Of a DNA stretch of 64,000 nucleotides, positions 26,459 to 35,934 are shown piece after piece. This DNA comes from Streptomyces platensis (GTDB taxonomy: Bacteria; Actinomycetota; Actinomycetes; Streptomycetales; Streptomycetaceae). The stretch covers positions 5,394,001 to 5,458,000 of the forward strand of contig NZ_CP023691.1 in the NCBI RefSeq assembly GCF_008704855.1, written 5' to 3'. A program made the translations under genes and the position numbers. A model generated the notes under the pieces. That model was not told the origin of the DNA and did no database searches. It saw only the letters and a program-made list of their open reading frames with translations. Within the stretch, counting starts at the first letter, position 1. Every line of letters starts with the position of its first letter.

Positions 26459-29400
26459 ATGGCACCCACCTTCACTTTGGCGTCCGCGGCGCCGAACCCG
26501 GCTGTCTTCGGACAGCCGGTGACGCTGACCGCCACCGTCATTCCACTGGGCCTGGGGACACCCACCGGCACCGTGACCTTTGTCGTCGCCGGCGGACCCA
26601 CTCTGACCGCCCCCCTCGTCGGTGGCACCGCGACCGTCACCACGACCAGCATCCCCATCGGTTTCCATACCTTCACCGCGAACTACAACGGCAGCCCCCA
26701 ATTCTCGCCGTCCAGCGGCTTCGGGTCCGTGACGATCAACAAGGCGTCGACGTCCACCGTGGTGACCTCGTCGCCGGACCCCTCGAACTTCGGACAGCCG
26801 GTCACCATCACCGCCACCGTCGCGCCGGTCGCGCCCGGTGCGGGCACCCCGACCGGCACGGTCACCTTCGTCATCGCCGGCGGCGGAGGCGGCACGCTGA
26901 CCGCCCCGCTGGTCGGTGGCACGGCGACCGTCACCACCAGCAGTCTCAGCCCGGGCACCCATCTCATCACCGCGACATACGGCGGCAATGCACAATTCAA
27001 CGCGTCGTCCGGGACCGATACGCAGACGGTGCAGCAGGTCCTGACGCCGACGACCACTACGGTCACCTCGTTTCCCGACCCGTCGGTCTTCGGGCAGCCG
27101 GTGACCTTCACGGCCACCGTCGCACCCGTCCCGCCCGGTTCGGGCATCCCGACCGGGACGGTCACCTTCGTCATCAGCGGTACCGGGGGCGGCACGCTGA
27201 CCGCCCCGCTGGTCGGCGGCACGGCGAGCGTGACCACCAGCAGCCTCGGTGTGGGCTCCCACACCGTTACCGCGACCTACAGCGGCAGCGGCAGCTTTGC
27301 GCCGTCGAGCGGTACGGACACCCAGACGGTCAACAAGGCGTCGACGACCACCACGGTCACCTCGGCGCCGGATCCGTCGGCGGTCGGCCAGCCGGTGACC
27401 TTCACGGCCACGGTCGCCCCGGTGGCGCCGGGCGCGGGCACCCCGACCGGCACGGTCACTTTCGTCGTCATTGGCGGCCCGACGCTGACCGGCACCCTCT
27501 CCGGGGGCACGGCGAGCGTCAGTACCAGTGCCCTTTCCGCCGGTACGCATACGGTCATCGCGGCCTATAGCGGTGATGCCAACTTCAACTCCTCTGTGGG
27601 CACGGACGCCCACACGGTGGGCCAGACCTCGACGACCACCACGGTCACGTCGTCGCCGGACCCGTCGGTGGTCGGGCAGACGGTGACCTTCACGGCCACG
27701 GTCGCCCCGGTGCCGCCCGGTTCGGGCACCCCGACCGGCACGGTCACTTTCGTCATCAGTGGTGGTCCGACGCTGACCGGCACGCTCTCCGGGGGCACGG
27801 CGAGCGTCAGCACGAGTGCCCTTTCCGCCGGTACGCATACGGTCACCGCGACCTACAGCGGCGACGCCAACTTCACCTCGTCGGCCGGTACGGACACCCA
27901 GACCGTCAACCAGGCGGCGACGACCACTACGGTCACGTCGTCGCCGGACCCGTCGGTGTCCGGGCAGACGGTGACCTTCACGGCCACGGTCGCCCCGGTG
28001 CCGCCCGGTTCGGGCACCCCGACCGGCACGGTCACTTTCGCCATCAGTGGTGGCCCGACGCTGACCGGCACCCTCTCCGGGGGCACGGCGAGCGTCACGA
28101 CCAGCGCATTGAGCGTCGGTACGCACACCGTCACCGCGACCTACAGCGGCGACGCCAACTTCACCTCCTCGGTCGGTACGGACACCCAGACCGTCAACCA
28201 GGCGGCGACCACCACTACGGTCACCTCGTTCCCCGACCCCTCCGTGGTGGGCCAGACGGTCAACTTCACCGCCTTTGTGGGGCCGGTGTTCCCCGGTGGC
28301 GGCGTCCCGACCGGGACCGTCAGCTTCGTCATCACGAACGGGGTCACCACGGTGTCCCTCAGCGGCACCCTCGACGGCGCCGGCGTCGCGACCGTCAGCA
28401 CCAACGGGCTGGTGACCACGGGCACTTACACCGTCACCGCGACCTACGGCGGCGATGCGAACCACACCGGCTCCAGTGACACCGACACCCAGACCGTGCT
28501 CCCGGCGCTGACGACCACCACGGTCATCTCGTCGCCGGACCCGTCCGTGGTGGGACAGTCGGTGACCTTCACGGCCACCGTCGCGCCGGTGGCGCCCGGC
28601 GCGGGCACCCCGACCGGCACGGTCACCTTCGTCATCAGCGGCGGTCCGACCTTGACCGGCACCCTCTCCGGAGGGACCGCGAGTGTCACGACCAGCGCGC
28701 TGGGCGCCGGCACGCACACGGTCTCCGCGACCTACAGCGGCGACGCCAACTTCACGCCGTCGGTGGGTACGGACACCCAGACGGTGAATCAGGCGTCGAC
28801 GACCACGACGGTCACCTCGTCCCCGGACCCGTCGGTGTTCGGGCAGCCGGTGACCTTCACAGCGACCGTCGCGCCGGTGGCGCCCGGCGCGGGCACCCCG
28901 ACCGGCACGGTCACCTTCGTCATCAGCGGCGGTCCGACCTTGACCGGCACCCTCTCCGGAGGGACCGCGAGTGTCACGACCAGCGCGCTGGGCGCCGGCA
29001 CGCACACGGTCACCGCGACCTACAGCGGGGACGCCAACTTCACCTCGTCGGTGGGTACGGACACCCAGACGGTGAACCAGGCGTCGACGACCACGACGGT
29101 CACCTCGTCCCCCGACCCGTCCGTTGTGGGCGAGCCGGTGACCTTCACGGCCACTGTCGTGCCGGTCGCGCCGGGTGCGGGTACCCCGTCGGGAACGGTC
29201 ACGTTCGTGGCGACGGACGGCGTGACGACAGTGACGCTGACCGGCACCCTCAGCGGCGGTACGACCAGCGTGACCACCAGCGGGTTGGTCACCGCGGGCG
29301 TCTACACCGTGACGGCGACCTATAACGGTGACGCCAGCTTCACCGGCTCGGTGGGTACGGACACCCAGACGGTGGGTCAGGCGTCGACGACCACGACGGT

Positions 29401-32400
29401 CACCTCGGCCCCCGATCCGTCGGTGTTCGGGCAGCCGGTGACCTTCACGGCGACTGTGGCGCCGGTGGCGCCCGGCGCGGGGACGCCGACCGGGACGGTC
29501 ACTTTCGTCATCAGCGGCGGTCCGACCCTGACCGGCACTCTCTCCGGAGGGACCGCGAGCGTTACCACCAGCGCGCTGAGCGTTGGCACGCACACGGTCA
29601 CCGCGACCTACAGCGGCGACGCCAACTTCACCTCGTCGGTCGGCACGGACACCCAGACAGTGACCCTTGCGCTGACGACGACCGCGGTCTCCTCGTCGCC
29701 GGACCCGTCTGTGGTGGGTGAGCCGGTGACCTTCACGGCCACTGTCGCGCCGGTCGCGCCAGGTGCGGGTACCCCGACCGGCACGGTCACGTTCGTGGCG
29801 ACGGACGGCGTGACGACAGTGACGCTGACCGGCACTCTCAGTGGCGGTACGACCAGCGTGACCACCAGCGGGTTGGTGACCGCGGGCGTGTACGCCGTGA
29901 CCGCGACCTACAGCGGTGACGGCAGTTTCGTCGGGTCGGTCGGTACGGACACCCAGACGGTGGGCCAGGCGTCGACGACCACGACCGTCATCTCGGCCCC
30001 CGATCCGTCGGTGTTCGGTGAGACGGTGACGTTCACGGCGACCGTGGCGCCGGTGGTGCCGGGTGCGGGGACGCCGACCGGGACGGTCACCTTCGTCATC
30101 ACCGGTGGTCCGACCTTGACCGGCACGCTGTCCGGTGGGACGGCGAGCGTCTCGACGAACGCGCTGAGCGTCGGCACCCACACCGTCACGGCGACCTACA
30201 GCGGTGACGCCAACTTCACCTCCTCGGTGGGTACGGACACTCAGACCGTCAACCCGTCAGCGACCACGACTACGGTCACCTCGTCCCCCGACCCGTCCGT
30301 GGTGGGTGAGCCGGTGACCTTCACTGCCACTGTCGCGCCGGTCGCGCCAGGTGCGGGTACCCCGACCGGCACGGTCACCTTCGTGGCGACGGACGGCGTG
30401 ACCACGGTGATCCTGACCGGCACTCTCAGTGGCGGTACCACCAGCGTGACCACCAGCGGGCTGGTGACCGCAGGCGTCTACGCCGTGACCGCGACCTACA
30501 GCGGTGACGCCAACTTCGCCGGCTCGACCGGTACGGACACCCAGACCGTGGGCCAGGCGTCGACGACCACCACGGTCACCTCGGCCCCCGATCCGTCGGT
30601 GTTCGGTGAGACGGTGACCTTCACGGCGACCGTGGCGCCGGTGGCGCCCGGCGCGGGCACCCCGACCGGGACCGTCACCTTCGTCATCACCGGCGGTCCG
30701 ACCCTGACCGGCACGCTGTCCGGCGGGACGGCAAGCGTCTCGACGAACGCGCTGAGCGTCGGCACCCACACCGTCACGGCGACCTACAGCGGTGACGCCA
30801 ACTTCACCGGGTCCAGCGGCACAGACACCCAGACGGTGACCCTTGCGCTGACGACGACCGCGGTCTCCTCGTCGCCGGACCCGTCCGTTGTGGGCCAGCC
30901 GGTGACCTTCACTGCCACTGTCGCGCCGGTGGCGCCGGGTGCGGGTACCCCGACCGGCACGGTCACGTTCGTGGCGACCGACGGTGTGACGACGGTGACG
31001 TTGACCGGCACTCTCAGTGGCGGTACGACCAGCGTGACCACCAGTGGGTTGGTGACCGCGGGCGTCTACGCCGTGACCGCGACCTACAGCGGCGACGGAA
31101 GCTTCGTGGGCTCGGTGGGTACGGACACCCAGACGGTGACCCTTGCGCTGACGACGACCGCGGTCTCCTCGTCGCCGGACCCGTCCGTTGTGGGCCAGCC
31201 GGTGACCTTCACTGCCACTGTCGCGCCGGTGGCGCCGGGTGCGGGTACCCCGACCGGCACGGTCACGTTCGTGGCGACCGACGGTGTGACGACGGTGACG
31301 TTGACCGGCACTCTCAGTGGCGGTACGACCAGCGTGACCACCAGTGGGTTGGTGACCGCGGGCGTCTACGCCGTGACCGCGACCTACAGCGGCGACGGAA
31401 GCTTCGTCGGCTCGGTGGGTACGGACACCCAGACGGTGACCCTTGCGCTGACGACGACCGCGGTCTCCTCGTCGCCGGACCCGTCCGTTGTGGGCCAGCC
31501 GGTGACCTTCACTGCCACTGTCGCGCCGGTGGCGCCGGGTGCGGGTACCCCGACCGGCACGGTCACGTTCGTGGCGACCGACGGTGTGACGACGGTGACG
31601 TTGACCGGCACTCTCAGTGGCGGTACGACCAGCGTGACCACCAGTGGGTTGGTGACCGCGGGCGTCTACGCCGTGACCGCGACCTACAGCGGCGACGGAA
31701 GCTTCGTGGGCTCGGTGGGTACGGACACCCAGACGGTGGGTCAGGCGTCGACGACCACGGCAGTCACTTCGGCGCCGGACCCCTCCGTCGTGGGGGAGAC
31801 GGTGACGTTCACGGCGACCGTCGCGCCGGTGGCCCCGGGTACGGGTACGCCCACGGGCACGGTCACATTCGTGGCGACCGACGGTGTCACCACGGTGGCG
31901 CTGACCGGTTCGCTCAGTGGTGGTACGACCAGCGTGAGTACCAACGGGCTGGTGACCGCGGGTGCTTACACGGTGACGGCGACGTACAGCGGTGACCCGA
32001 ACTTCGCCTCGTCGGTGGGTACGGACACCCAGACGGTGGGTCAGGCGTCGACGACCACGGCGGTCACTTCGGCGCCGGACCCCTCCGTGGTGGGGGAGAC
32101 GGTGACCTTCACGGCGACCGTCGCGCCGGTCGCGCCCGGTGCGGGTACGCCCACGGGCACGGTCACATTCGTGGCGACCGACGGGGTGACCACGGTGACG
32201 CTCACCGGCACCCTGAGCGGGGGTACGACCAGCGTCAGCACCAACGGGCTGGTCACCGCGGGCAGTTACTCCGTGACGGCGACCTACAGCGGTGACGGCG
32301 ACTTCACCGGTTCGGTCGGCGCGGACACGCACACGGTGGGTCAGGCGTCGACGACCACGGCGGTCACCCCGTCCCCCGACCCGTCGGTCGTGGGGGAGAC

Positions 32401-33826
32401 GGTGACCTTCACGGCGACCGTCGCGCCGGGTGCGCCGGGTACGGGTACGCCCACGGGCACGGTCACATTCGTGGCGACCGACGGGGTGACCACGGTGACC
32501 CTCACCGGCACCCTGAGCGGGGGTACGACCAGCGTCAGCACCAACGGGCTGGTCACCGCGGGCAGTTACTCCGTGACGGCGACCTACAGCGGTGACGGCG
32601 ACTTCACCGGTTCGGTCGGCGCGGACACGCACACGGTGGTTCAGGCCTCGACGACCACGGCGGTCACTTCGGCGCCGGACCCCTCCGTGGTGGGGGAGAC
32701 GGTGACCTTCACGGCGACGGTCGCGCCGGTGGCCCCGGGCACGGGCACGCCCACCGGCATCGTCACGTTCATCGCCACGGACGGGGTGACCACGGTGACC
32801 CTCACCGGCACCCTCAGCGGCGGCACCACCAGCGTCAGCACCAACGGGTTGGTCACCGCGGGTACTTACTCGGTGACGGCGACGTACAGCGGTGACGCGA
32901 ACTTCACCGGTTCCGTTGGCACCGACACCCAGATCGTCGGCCAGGCGTCGACGACCACCGCACTGACACTGGCTCCGAACCCGTCCGTGGCAGGGGAGCC
33001 GGTGACCTTCACGGCCGTCGTCGCGCCGGTCGCGCCGGGAGCGGGCACCCCGACCGGCACGGTGACCTTCGTTGTCACCGGCGGGCCGACGCTGACCGCC
33101 ACTCTGTCCGGGGGGACGGCATCCGCGACGACCAGTGCGCTGGGGGCTGGTTCCTTCCCGGTCACCGCGACCTACAGTGGGGACGCCAACTTCACCGGGT
33201 CCAGTGACAGTGACACCCAGGTCGTGGGCCAGGCGTCCACGACCACGACGGTCGCCTCCGCGCCCGACCCCTCGGTGGTCGGGGAGCCGGTGACCTTCAC
33301 GGCCACGGTCGCCCCGGTCGGACCCGGCTCCGGGACGGTGACCGGCACGGTGGTCTTCGTCATCGACGGCGGCGGGGGCGGAACCCTGACCGGCACCGTC
33401 GCCGGGGGCGTGGCGACCGTCACCACCAGCACCCTCGACGCCGGCTCCCACAACGTCACCGCGACCTACAGCGGGGACGCCGACTTCACCGGTTCCGTGG
33501 GCACCGACACCCAGACGGTGAACCAGGCGGCCACGGCCACCACGGTCACCTCGTTCCCGGACCCGTCCGGGGCCGGCGACACGGTCAACATCGTCGCGTC
33601 CGTGACGGCGGTGCCTCCGGGCAGCGGCACCCCGACCGGCACCGTCACCTTCACCGTCACCGACGGGGTGACCACCGTGACCCTCACCGGGACGCTCGAC
33701 GGTAACGGTGTCGCCGCCGTCAGCACCCCGCTGGCCACCCCCGGCGACTACGTCATCACCGCGGTCTACGGAGGTGACACCAACTTCACCGGCTCCAGTG
33801 ACACCGACACCCACACGGTCACCTGA
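26459..33826 (+). CDS. Giant Ig-like domain repeat protein, 25 repeats
   Basis: Protein of 2455 residues made almost entirely of 25 tandem bacterial Ig-like repeats (Big_3-type) of about 93-100 residues. Each starts near TTTTVTSSPDPSVVGQPVTF and contains GTPTGTVTF, a short turn, GGTASVTTS and TATYSGDANF. Two versions exist: one of about 96 residues with GGPTLTG and one of about 100 with DGVTTVTLTG. They alternate through repeats 9-16. The protein starts directly in repeat 1 (MAPTFTLASAAPNPAVFGQP) and ends in repeat 25 with THTVT. No signal peptide, lipobox, membrane helix or LPXTG anchor is visible. GGAGG precedes the ATG by 8 bases. Such repeats usually form surface adhesins or stalks; export here is unexplained. 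Confidence 0.9.
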   Translation: MAPTFTLASAAPNPAVFGQPVTLTATVIPLGLGTPTGTVTFVVAGGPTLTAPLVGGTATVTTTSIPIGFHTFTANYNGSPQFSPSSGFGSVTINKASTSTVVTSSPDPSNFGQPVTITATVAPVAPGAGTPTGTVTFVIAGGGGGTLTAPLVGGTATVTTSSLSPGTHLITATYGGNAQFNASSGTDTQTVQQVLTPTTTTVTSFPDPSVFGQPVTFTATVAPVPPGSGIPTGTVTFVISGTGGGTLTAPLVGGTASVTTSSLGVGSHTVTATYSGSGSFAPSSGTDTQTVNKASTTTTVTSAPDPSAVGQPVTFTATVAPVAPGAGTPTGTVTFVVIGGPTLTGTLSGGTASVSTSALSAGTHTVIAAYSGDANFNSSVGTDAHTVGQTSTTTTVTSSPDPSVVGQTVTFTATVAPVPPGSGTPTGTVTFVISGGPTLTGTLSGGTASVSTSALSAGTHTVTATYSGDANFTSSAGTDTQTVNQAATTTTVTSSPDPSVSGQTVTFTATVAPVPPGSGTPTGTVTFAISGGPTLTGTLSGGTASVTTSALSVGTHTVTATYSGDANFTSSVGTDTQTVNQAATTTTVTSFPDPSVVGQTVNFTAFVGPVFPGGGVPTGTVSFVITNGVTTVSLSGTLDGAGVATVSTNGLVTTGTYTVTATYGGDANHTGSSDTDTQTVLPALTTTTVISSPDPSVVGQSVTFTATVAPVAPGAGTPTGTVTFVISGGPTLTGTLSGGTASVTTSALGAGTHTVSATYSGDANFTPSVGTDTQTVNQASTTTTVTSSPDPSVFGQPVTFTATVAPVAPGAGTPTGTVTFVISGGPTLTGTLSGGTASVTTSALGAGTHTVTATYSGDANFTSSVGTDTQTVNQASTTTTVTSSPDPSVVGEPVTFTATVVPVAPGAGTPSGTVTFVATDGVTTVTLTGTLSGGTTSVTTSGLVTAGVYTVTATYNGDASFTGSVGTDTQTVGQASTTTTVTSAPDPSVFGQPVTFTATVAPVAPGAGTPTGTVTFVISGGPTLTGTLSGGTASVTTSALSVGTHTVTATYSGDANFTSSVGTDTQTVTLALTTTAVSSSPDPSVVGEPVTFTATVAPVAPGAGTPTGTVTFVATDGVTTVTLTGTLSGGTTSVTTSGLVTAGVYAVTATYSGDGSFVGSVGTDTQTVGQASTTTTVISAPDPSVFGETVTFTATVAPVVPGAGTPTGTVTFVITGGPTLTGTLSGGTASVSTNALSVGTHTVTATYSGDANFTSSVGTDTQTVNPSATTTTVTSSPDPSVVGEPVTFTATVAPVAPGAGTPTGTVTFVATDGVTTVILTGTLSGGTTSVTTSGLVTAGVYAVTATYSGDANFAGSTGTDTQTVGQASTTTTVTSAPDPSVFGETVTFTATVAPVAPGAGTPTGTVTFVITGGPTLTGTLSGGTASVSTNALSVGTHTVTATYSGDANFTGSSGTDTQTVTLALTTTAVSSSPDPSVVGQPVTFTATVAPVAPGAGTPTGTVTFVATDGVTTVTLTGTLSGGTTSVTTSGLVTAGVYAVTATYSGDGSFVGSVGTDTQTVTLALTTTAVSSSPDPSVVGQPVTFTATVAPVAPGAGTPTGTVTFVATDGVTTVTLTGTLSGGTTSVTTSGLVTAGVYAVTATYSGDGSFVGSVGTDTQTVTLALTTTAVSSSPDPSVVGQPVTFTATVAPVAPGAGTPTGTVTFVATDGVTTVTLTGTLSGGTTSVTTSGLVTAGVYAVTATYSGDGSFVGSVGTDTQTVGQASTTTAVTSAPDPSVVGETVTFTATVAPVAPGTGTPTGTVTFVATDGVTTVALTGSLSGGTTSVSTNGLVTAGAYTVTATYSGDPNFASSVGTDTQTVGQASTTTAVTSAPDPSVVGETVTFTATVAPVAPGAGTPTGTVTFVATDGVTTVTLTGTLSGGTTSVSTNGLVTAGSYSVTATYSGDGDFTGSVGADTHTVGQASTTTAVTPSPDPSVVGETVTFTATVAPGAPGTGTPTGTVTFVATDGVTTVTLTGTLSGGTTSVSTNGLVTAGSYSVTATYSGDGDFTGSVGADTHTVVQASTTTAVTSAPDPSVVGETVTFTATVAPVAPGTGTPTGIVTFIATDGVTTVTLTGTLSGGTTSVSTNGLVTAGTYSVTATYSGDANFTGSVGTDTQIVGQASTTTALTLAPNPSVAGEPVTFTAVVAPVAPGAGTPTGTVTFVVTGGPTLTATLSGGTASATTSALGAGSFPVTATYSGDANFTGSSDSDTQVVGQASTTTTVASAPDPSVVGEPVTFTATVAPVGPGSGTVTGTVVFVIDGGGGGTLTGTVAGGVATVTTSTLDAGSHNVTATYSGDADFTGSVGTDTQTVNQAATATTVTSFPDPSGAGDTVNIVASVTAVPPGSGTPTGTVTFTVTDGVTTVTLTGTLDGNGVAAVSTPLATPGDYVITAVYGGDTNFTGSSDTDTHTVT
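30835..31734 (+). repeat. Three near-identical 300-bp tandem repeats in the Ig gene
   Basis: Bases 30835-31134, 31135-31434 and 31435-31734 are almost identical 300-base units encoding repeats 16-18. In the parts compared by eye, only a GTGGGC/GTCGGC difference near the end of the unit is seen. Neighbouring repeats differ more, so these copies are recent duplicates or homogenised by recombination. Confidence 0.85.
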
Positions 33827-33857
33827 TCCCTTTCCCTTCTCCTGACCTGCGCAACAC

Positions 33858-33889
33858 CGTCGGGCCGTCCTCACGAGGGCGGCCCGACG
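33858..33889 (+). terminator. Hairpin terminator after the Ig-repeat gene
   Basis: CGTCGGGCCG (33858-33867) pairs with CGGCCCGACG (33880-33889). An inner CCT/AGG helix extends the stem around a 4-base loop. It lies 32 bases after the Ig gene stop. Confidence 0.8.
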
Positions 33890-34022
33890 CCTGTCTGCTC
33901 CCGGTCTGTCGGCGCCCGGCCCGTTTGTACCGGCGCCGGACGGCACCTCGTTTGCGGCGGGCCCCTGGGTGCCGTCTACGCTGGCCCCGCTCAAACAGAT
34001 GTCCAACGGGGGAAGGCACGAC

Positions 34023-34424
34023 ATGGCAGAGAAGGCACGCCGGCGGCTGCGGTCCAGCACGGTGATCCTGGGAGGCATGGGCGCGCTCGCCGCCGCCCTG
34101 ACGTCCTGCGGCTCCGAGCCCGACAAGCGCTGCGTCGACCGCAACAGCTACGACACGCTCAAGGGCTACCGCGTCGTCGACTCCAAGAATTGCTCGGCGA
34201 GCGGCAGTTCGTCCTCCGGGAGCAGCGGGACCGGCAGTGGCGGCAGCAGCGGCCGCGGCAAGCAGCGGGTCGACGGCCAGTGGTACTACGACCCGAGCAA
34301 CAAGGGCGGCTCGTACGCCGACAGCGGCACGTTCAGCAAGAGCACGGCCGTCAACCGCGGCGGCTTCGGCTGCTCGGGCTCGCACAGCAGCGGCGGCGGC
34401 CGGCACGGCTCCTTCGGCGGCTGA
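34023..34424 (+). CDS. YgiB-like lipoprotein (DUF1190-like)
   Basis: Exported protein of 133 residues. The N-terminus is basic, then hydrophobic, and ends in a lipobox-like ALTSC. The mature part starts GSEPDKRCVDRNSYDTLKGY, is followed by a Ser/Gly-rich stretch and ends in Gly/Ser-rich sequence with FGCSGSHSSGGG. Its position 16 bases before a YgiC-like ATP-grasp gene mirrors the ygiB-ygiC pair of enterobacteria, and the C-V-D/Y spacing and Gly/Ser-rich end fit that group. GGGGGAAGG precedes the ATG. Function unknown. Confidence 0.7.
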   Translation: MAEKARRRLRSSTVILGGMGALAAALTSCGSEPDKRCVDRNSYDTLKGYRVVDSKNCSASGSSSSGSSGTGSGGSSGRGKQRVDGQWYYDPSNKGGSYADSGTFSKSTAVNRGGFGCSGSHSSGGGRHGSFGG

Positions 34425-34440
34425 GCGGACCCGGCACGGC

Positions 34441-35631
34441 ATGGAACGCCACACCATCGAGCCCCGCCCCGGCTGGCAGCAGACCGTCGAGGCGCAGGGC
34501 CTGATCTACCCGCTGACCCGCTACCCGGACGATTCGCTGCGCCCCTACTGGGACGAGAGCGCGTACTACTCCTTCACCCTCCCCGAGGTCGAGGCCCTGG
34601 AAGAGGTCGTCGAGGAGCTGCACGGCATGTGCCTGGCCGCGGCCGCGCACATCGTCGACCGGGACCGCTTCGCCGACCTCGGCATCGAGGACCCGCGACT
34701 GGCCGAACTCATCGCGGAGTCCTGGCGCCGCCGCGACGAACTCCCCTCCCTCTACGGGCGGTTCGACCTGCACTACGACGGCAGCGGCCCGGCCAAGATG
34801 CTGGAGTACAACGCCGACACCCCGACCTCGCTGGTCGAGGCCGCCAGCCCGCAGTGGTTCTGGATGGAGGAGCGCTTTCCCGGCGCCGACCAGTGGAACT
34901 CGCTGCACGAGCGGCTGGTGGCGGCCTGGAAGCGGCAGGCCCCGCTGCTGCCGCCCGGCGCACCGCTGCACTTCGCGCACTCCGCGGGCGACGAGCTCGG
35001 CGAGGACCTGATGACCGTCGCCTACCTGGAGGAGACGGCCCAGCAGGCGGGCCTGGAGACCGTCACGATCTCCATGGAGGACATCGGCTGGGACCAGCTG
35101 TCCGGCCGCTTCGTCGACCAGCGGCTGCGCTTCATGCGGGCCTGCTTCAAGCTCTACCCGTGGGAATGGCTGGCCACCGACGACTTCGGCCCGCACGTCC
35201 TGGACACCCTCGACAACGGCGGCGGCACCGGCTCCACCCTCTGGATCGAACCCGCCTGGAAAATGCTGCTCTCCAACAAGGCGCTGCTGGCGATCCTGTG
35301 GGAGCTCTACCCCGGCCACCCGAACCTGCTGCCCGCCTACCTCGACGGCCCCCGCGAACTGGCCCATACCCGCGGCTACGTCGCCAAGCCACTGCTCGGC
35401 CGCGAGGGCGCCGGCGTCACCCTCCACGAGCCCGGCGCCGACCCGGTCCTGCGCGACCCCGACGACCCCTGCTGCTACCAGGAGCTGGCCCCGCTCCCGG
35501 ACTTCGACGGCAACCGCGTCGTCCTCGGCGCCTGGGTCGTCGAGGACGAGTCGGCCGGCCTCGGCATCCGCGAATCGGCGGGGCCGGTCACGGATGAGTA
35601 TGCGCGGTTCCTGCCGCATGTGATCCGCTGA
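34441..35631 (+). CDS. Glutathionylspermidine synthase family ATP-grasp protein (YgiC-like)
   Basis: Protein of 396 residues matching the C-terminal synthetase domain of glutathionylspermidine synthase, as in the stand-alone YgiC/YjfC proteins. Visible are RFDLHYDGSGPAKMLEYNAD (substrate and metal region), a WIEPAWKMLLSNKALL segment, and VAKPLLGREGAGV as the ATP-grasp nucleotide loop. The family forms an amide bond at a carboxylate using ATP. Streptomyces lacks glutathione, so the substrate must differ. It is the second gene of a pair with the lipoprotein at 34023. Confidence 0.9.
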   Translation: MERHTIEPRPGWQQTVEAQGLIYPLTRYPDDSLRPYWDESAYYSFTLPEVEALEEVVEELHGMCLAAAAHIVDRDRFADLGIEDPRLAELIAESWRRRDELPSLYGRFDLHYDGSGPAKMLEYNADTPTSLVEAASPQWFWMEERFPGADQWNSLHERLVAAWKRQAPLLPPGAPLHFAHSAGDELGEDLMTVAYLEETAQQAGLETVTISMEDIGWDQLSGRFVDQRLRFMRACFKLYPWEWLATDDFGPHVLDTLDNGGGTGSTLWIEPAWKMLLSNKALLAILWELYPGHPNLLPAYLDGPRELAHTRGYVAKPLLGREGAGVTLHEPGADPVLRDPDDPCCYQELAPLPDFDGNRVVLGAWVVEDESAGLGIRESAGPVTDEYARFLPHVIR

Positions 35632-35674
35632 ATCCGCCGGGGCGTCCGCTCGGGCACCTCGGCGGGATACAGCA

Positions 35675-35708
35675 GCAGGCCCCGCCCGGCGCACCGGACG
35701 GGGCCTGC
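35675..35708. terminator. Hairpin terminator after the YgiC-like gene
   Basis: GCAGGCCCCG (35675-35684) and CGGGGCCTGC (35699-35708) form a perfect 10-bp stem with a 14-base loop. It lies between the YgiC-like gene and the convergent small gene at 35752. Confidence 0.8.
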
Positions 35709-35751
35709 GCGACCGGCCCGTAAGCAGGCGAGCCTTCTTCAGCTTTCGCGA

Positions 35752-35934
35752 CTACTTGTTGTCGCTGTCCCCACCACTGGGCTGCGGGTCACGGGGGGCT
35801 TCCGGGGGCATGGGCCCGCCGTCGTGCCTACCGTCGTCCGCCGCCATGTCGGCCGGGTGCCGGAAAGGGACTCCGGGCCACCCTTCGGCGTCGGGCGTGC
35901 GCGTCTTGTACGTCTCAACGGCTGCGACGCTCAT
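35752..35934 (-). CDS. Small hydrophilic protein of unknown function
   Basis: A 60-residue ORF (starts MSVAAVETYKTRTPDAEGWP, ends PSGGDSDNK) with a very strong ribosome-binding site, GAGGAGG, 8 bases before the ATG. It is rich in Asp, Pro and Gly, has no Cys, no membrane segment and no recognised family. The strong translation signal makes it likely real. It could be a small regulator or a precursor peptide, but no modifying enzyme is clearly linked; the ATP-grasp gene at 34441 is convergent and has its own partner. Confidence 0.6.
   Translation of the reverse strand: MSVAAVETYKTRTPDAEGWPGVPFRHPADMAADDGRHDGGPMPPEAPRDPQPSGGDSDNK

Noticed and set aside
26265..26522. Small ORF overlapping the start of the Ig-repeat gene
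   Set aside because: It has no ribosome-binding site and no domain, and its second half is an out-of-frame reading of the Ig gene.
26228..34144. Two antisense frames of about 1300 codons opposite the Ig-repeat gene
   Set aside because: They mirror the repetitive GC-rich codon pattern of the sense gene, are rich in Arg/Gly/His with no domain, and lack ribosome-binding sites.
34441..35934. ATP-grasp gene and the small 60-codon ORF as a RiPP cluster
   Set aside because: They are convergent with a terminator between them, and the ATP-grasp protein pairs better with the lipoprotein upstream as in ygiB-ygiC.
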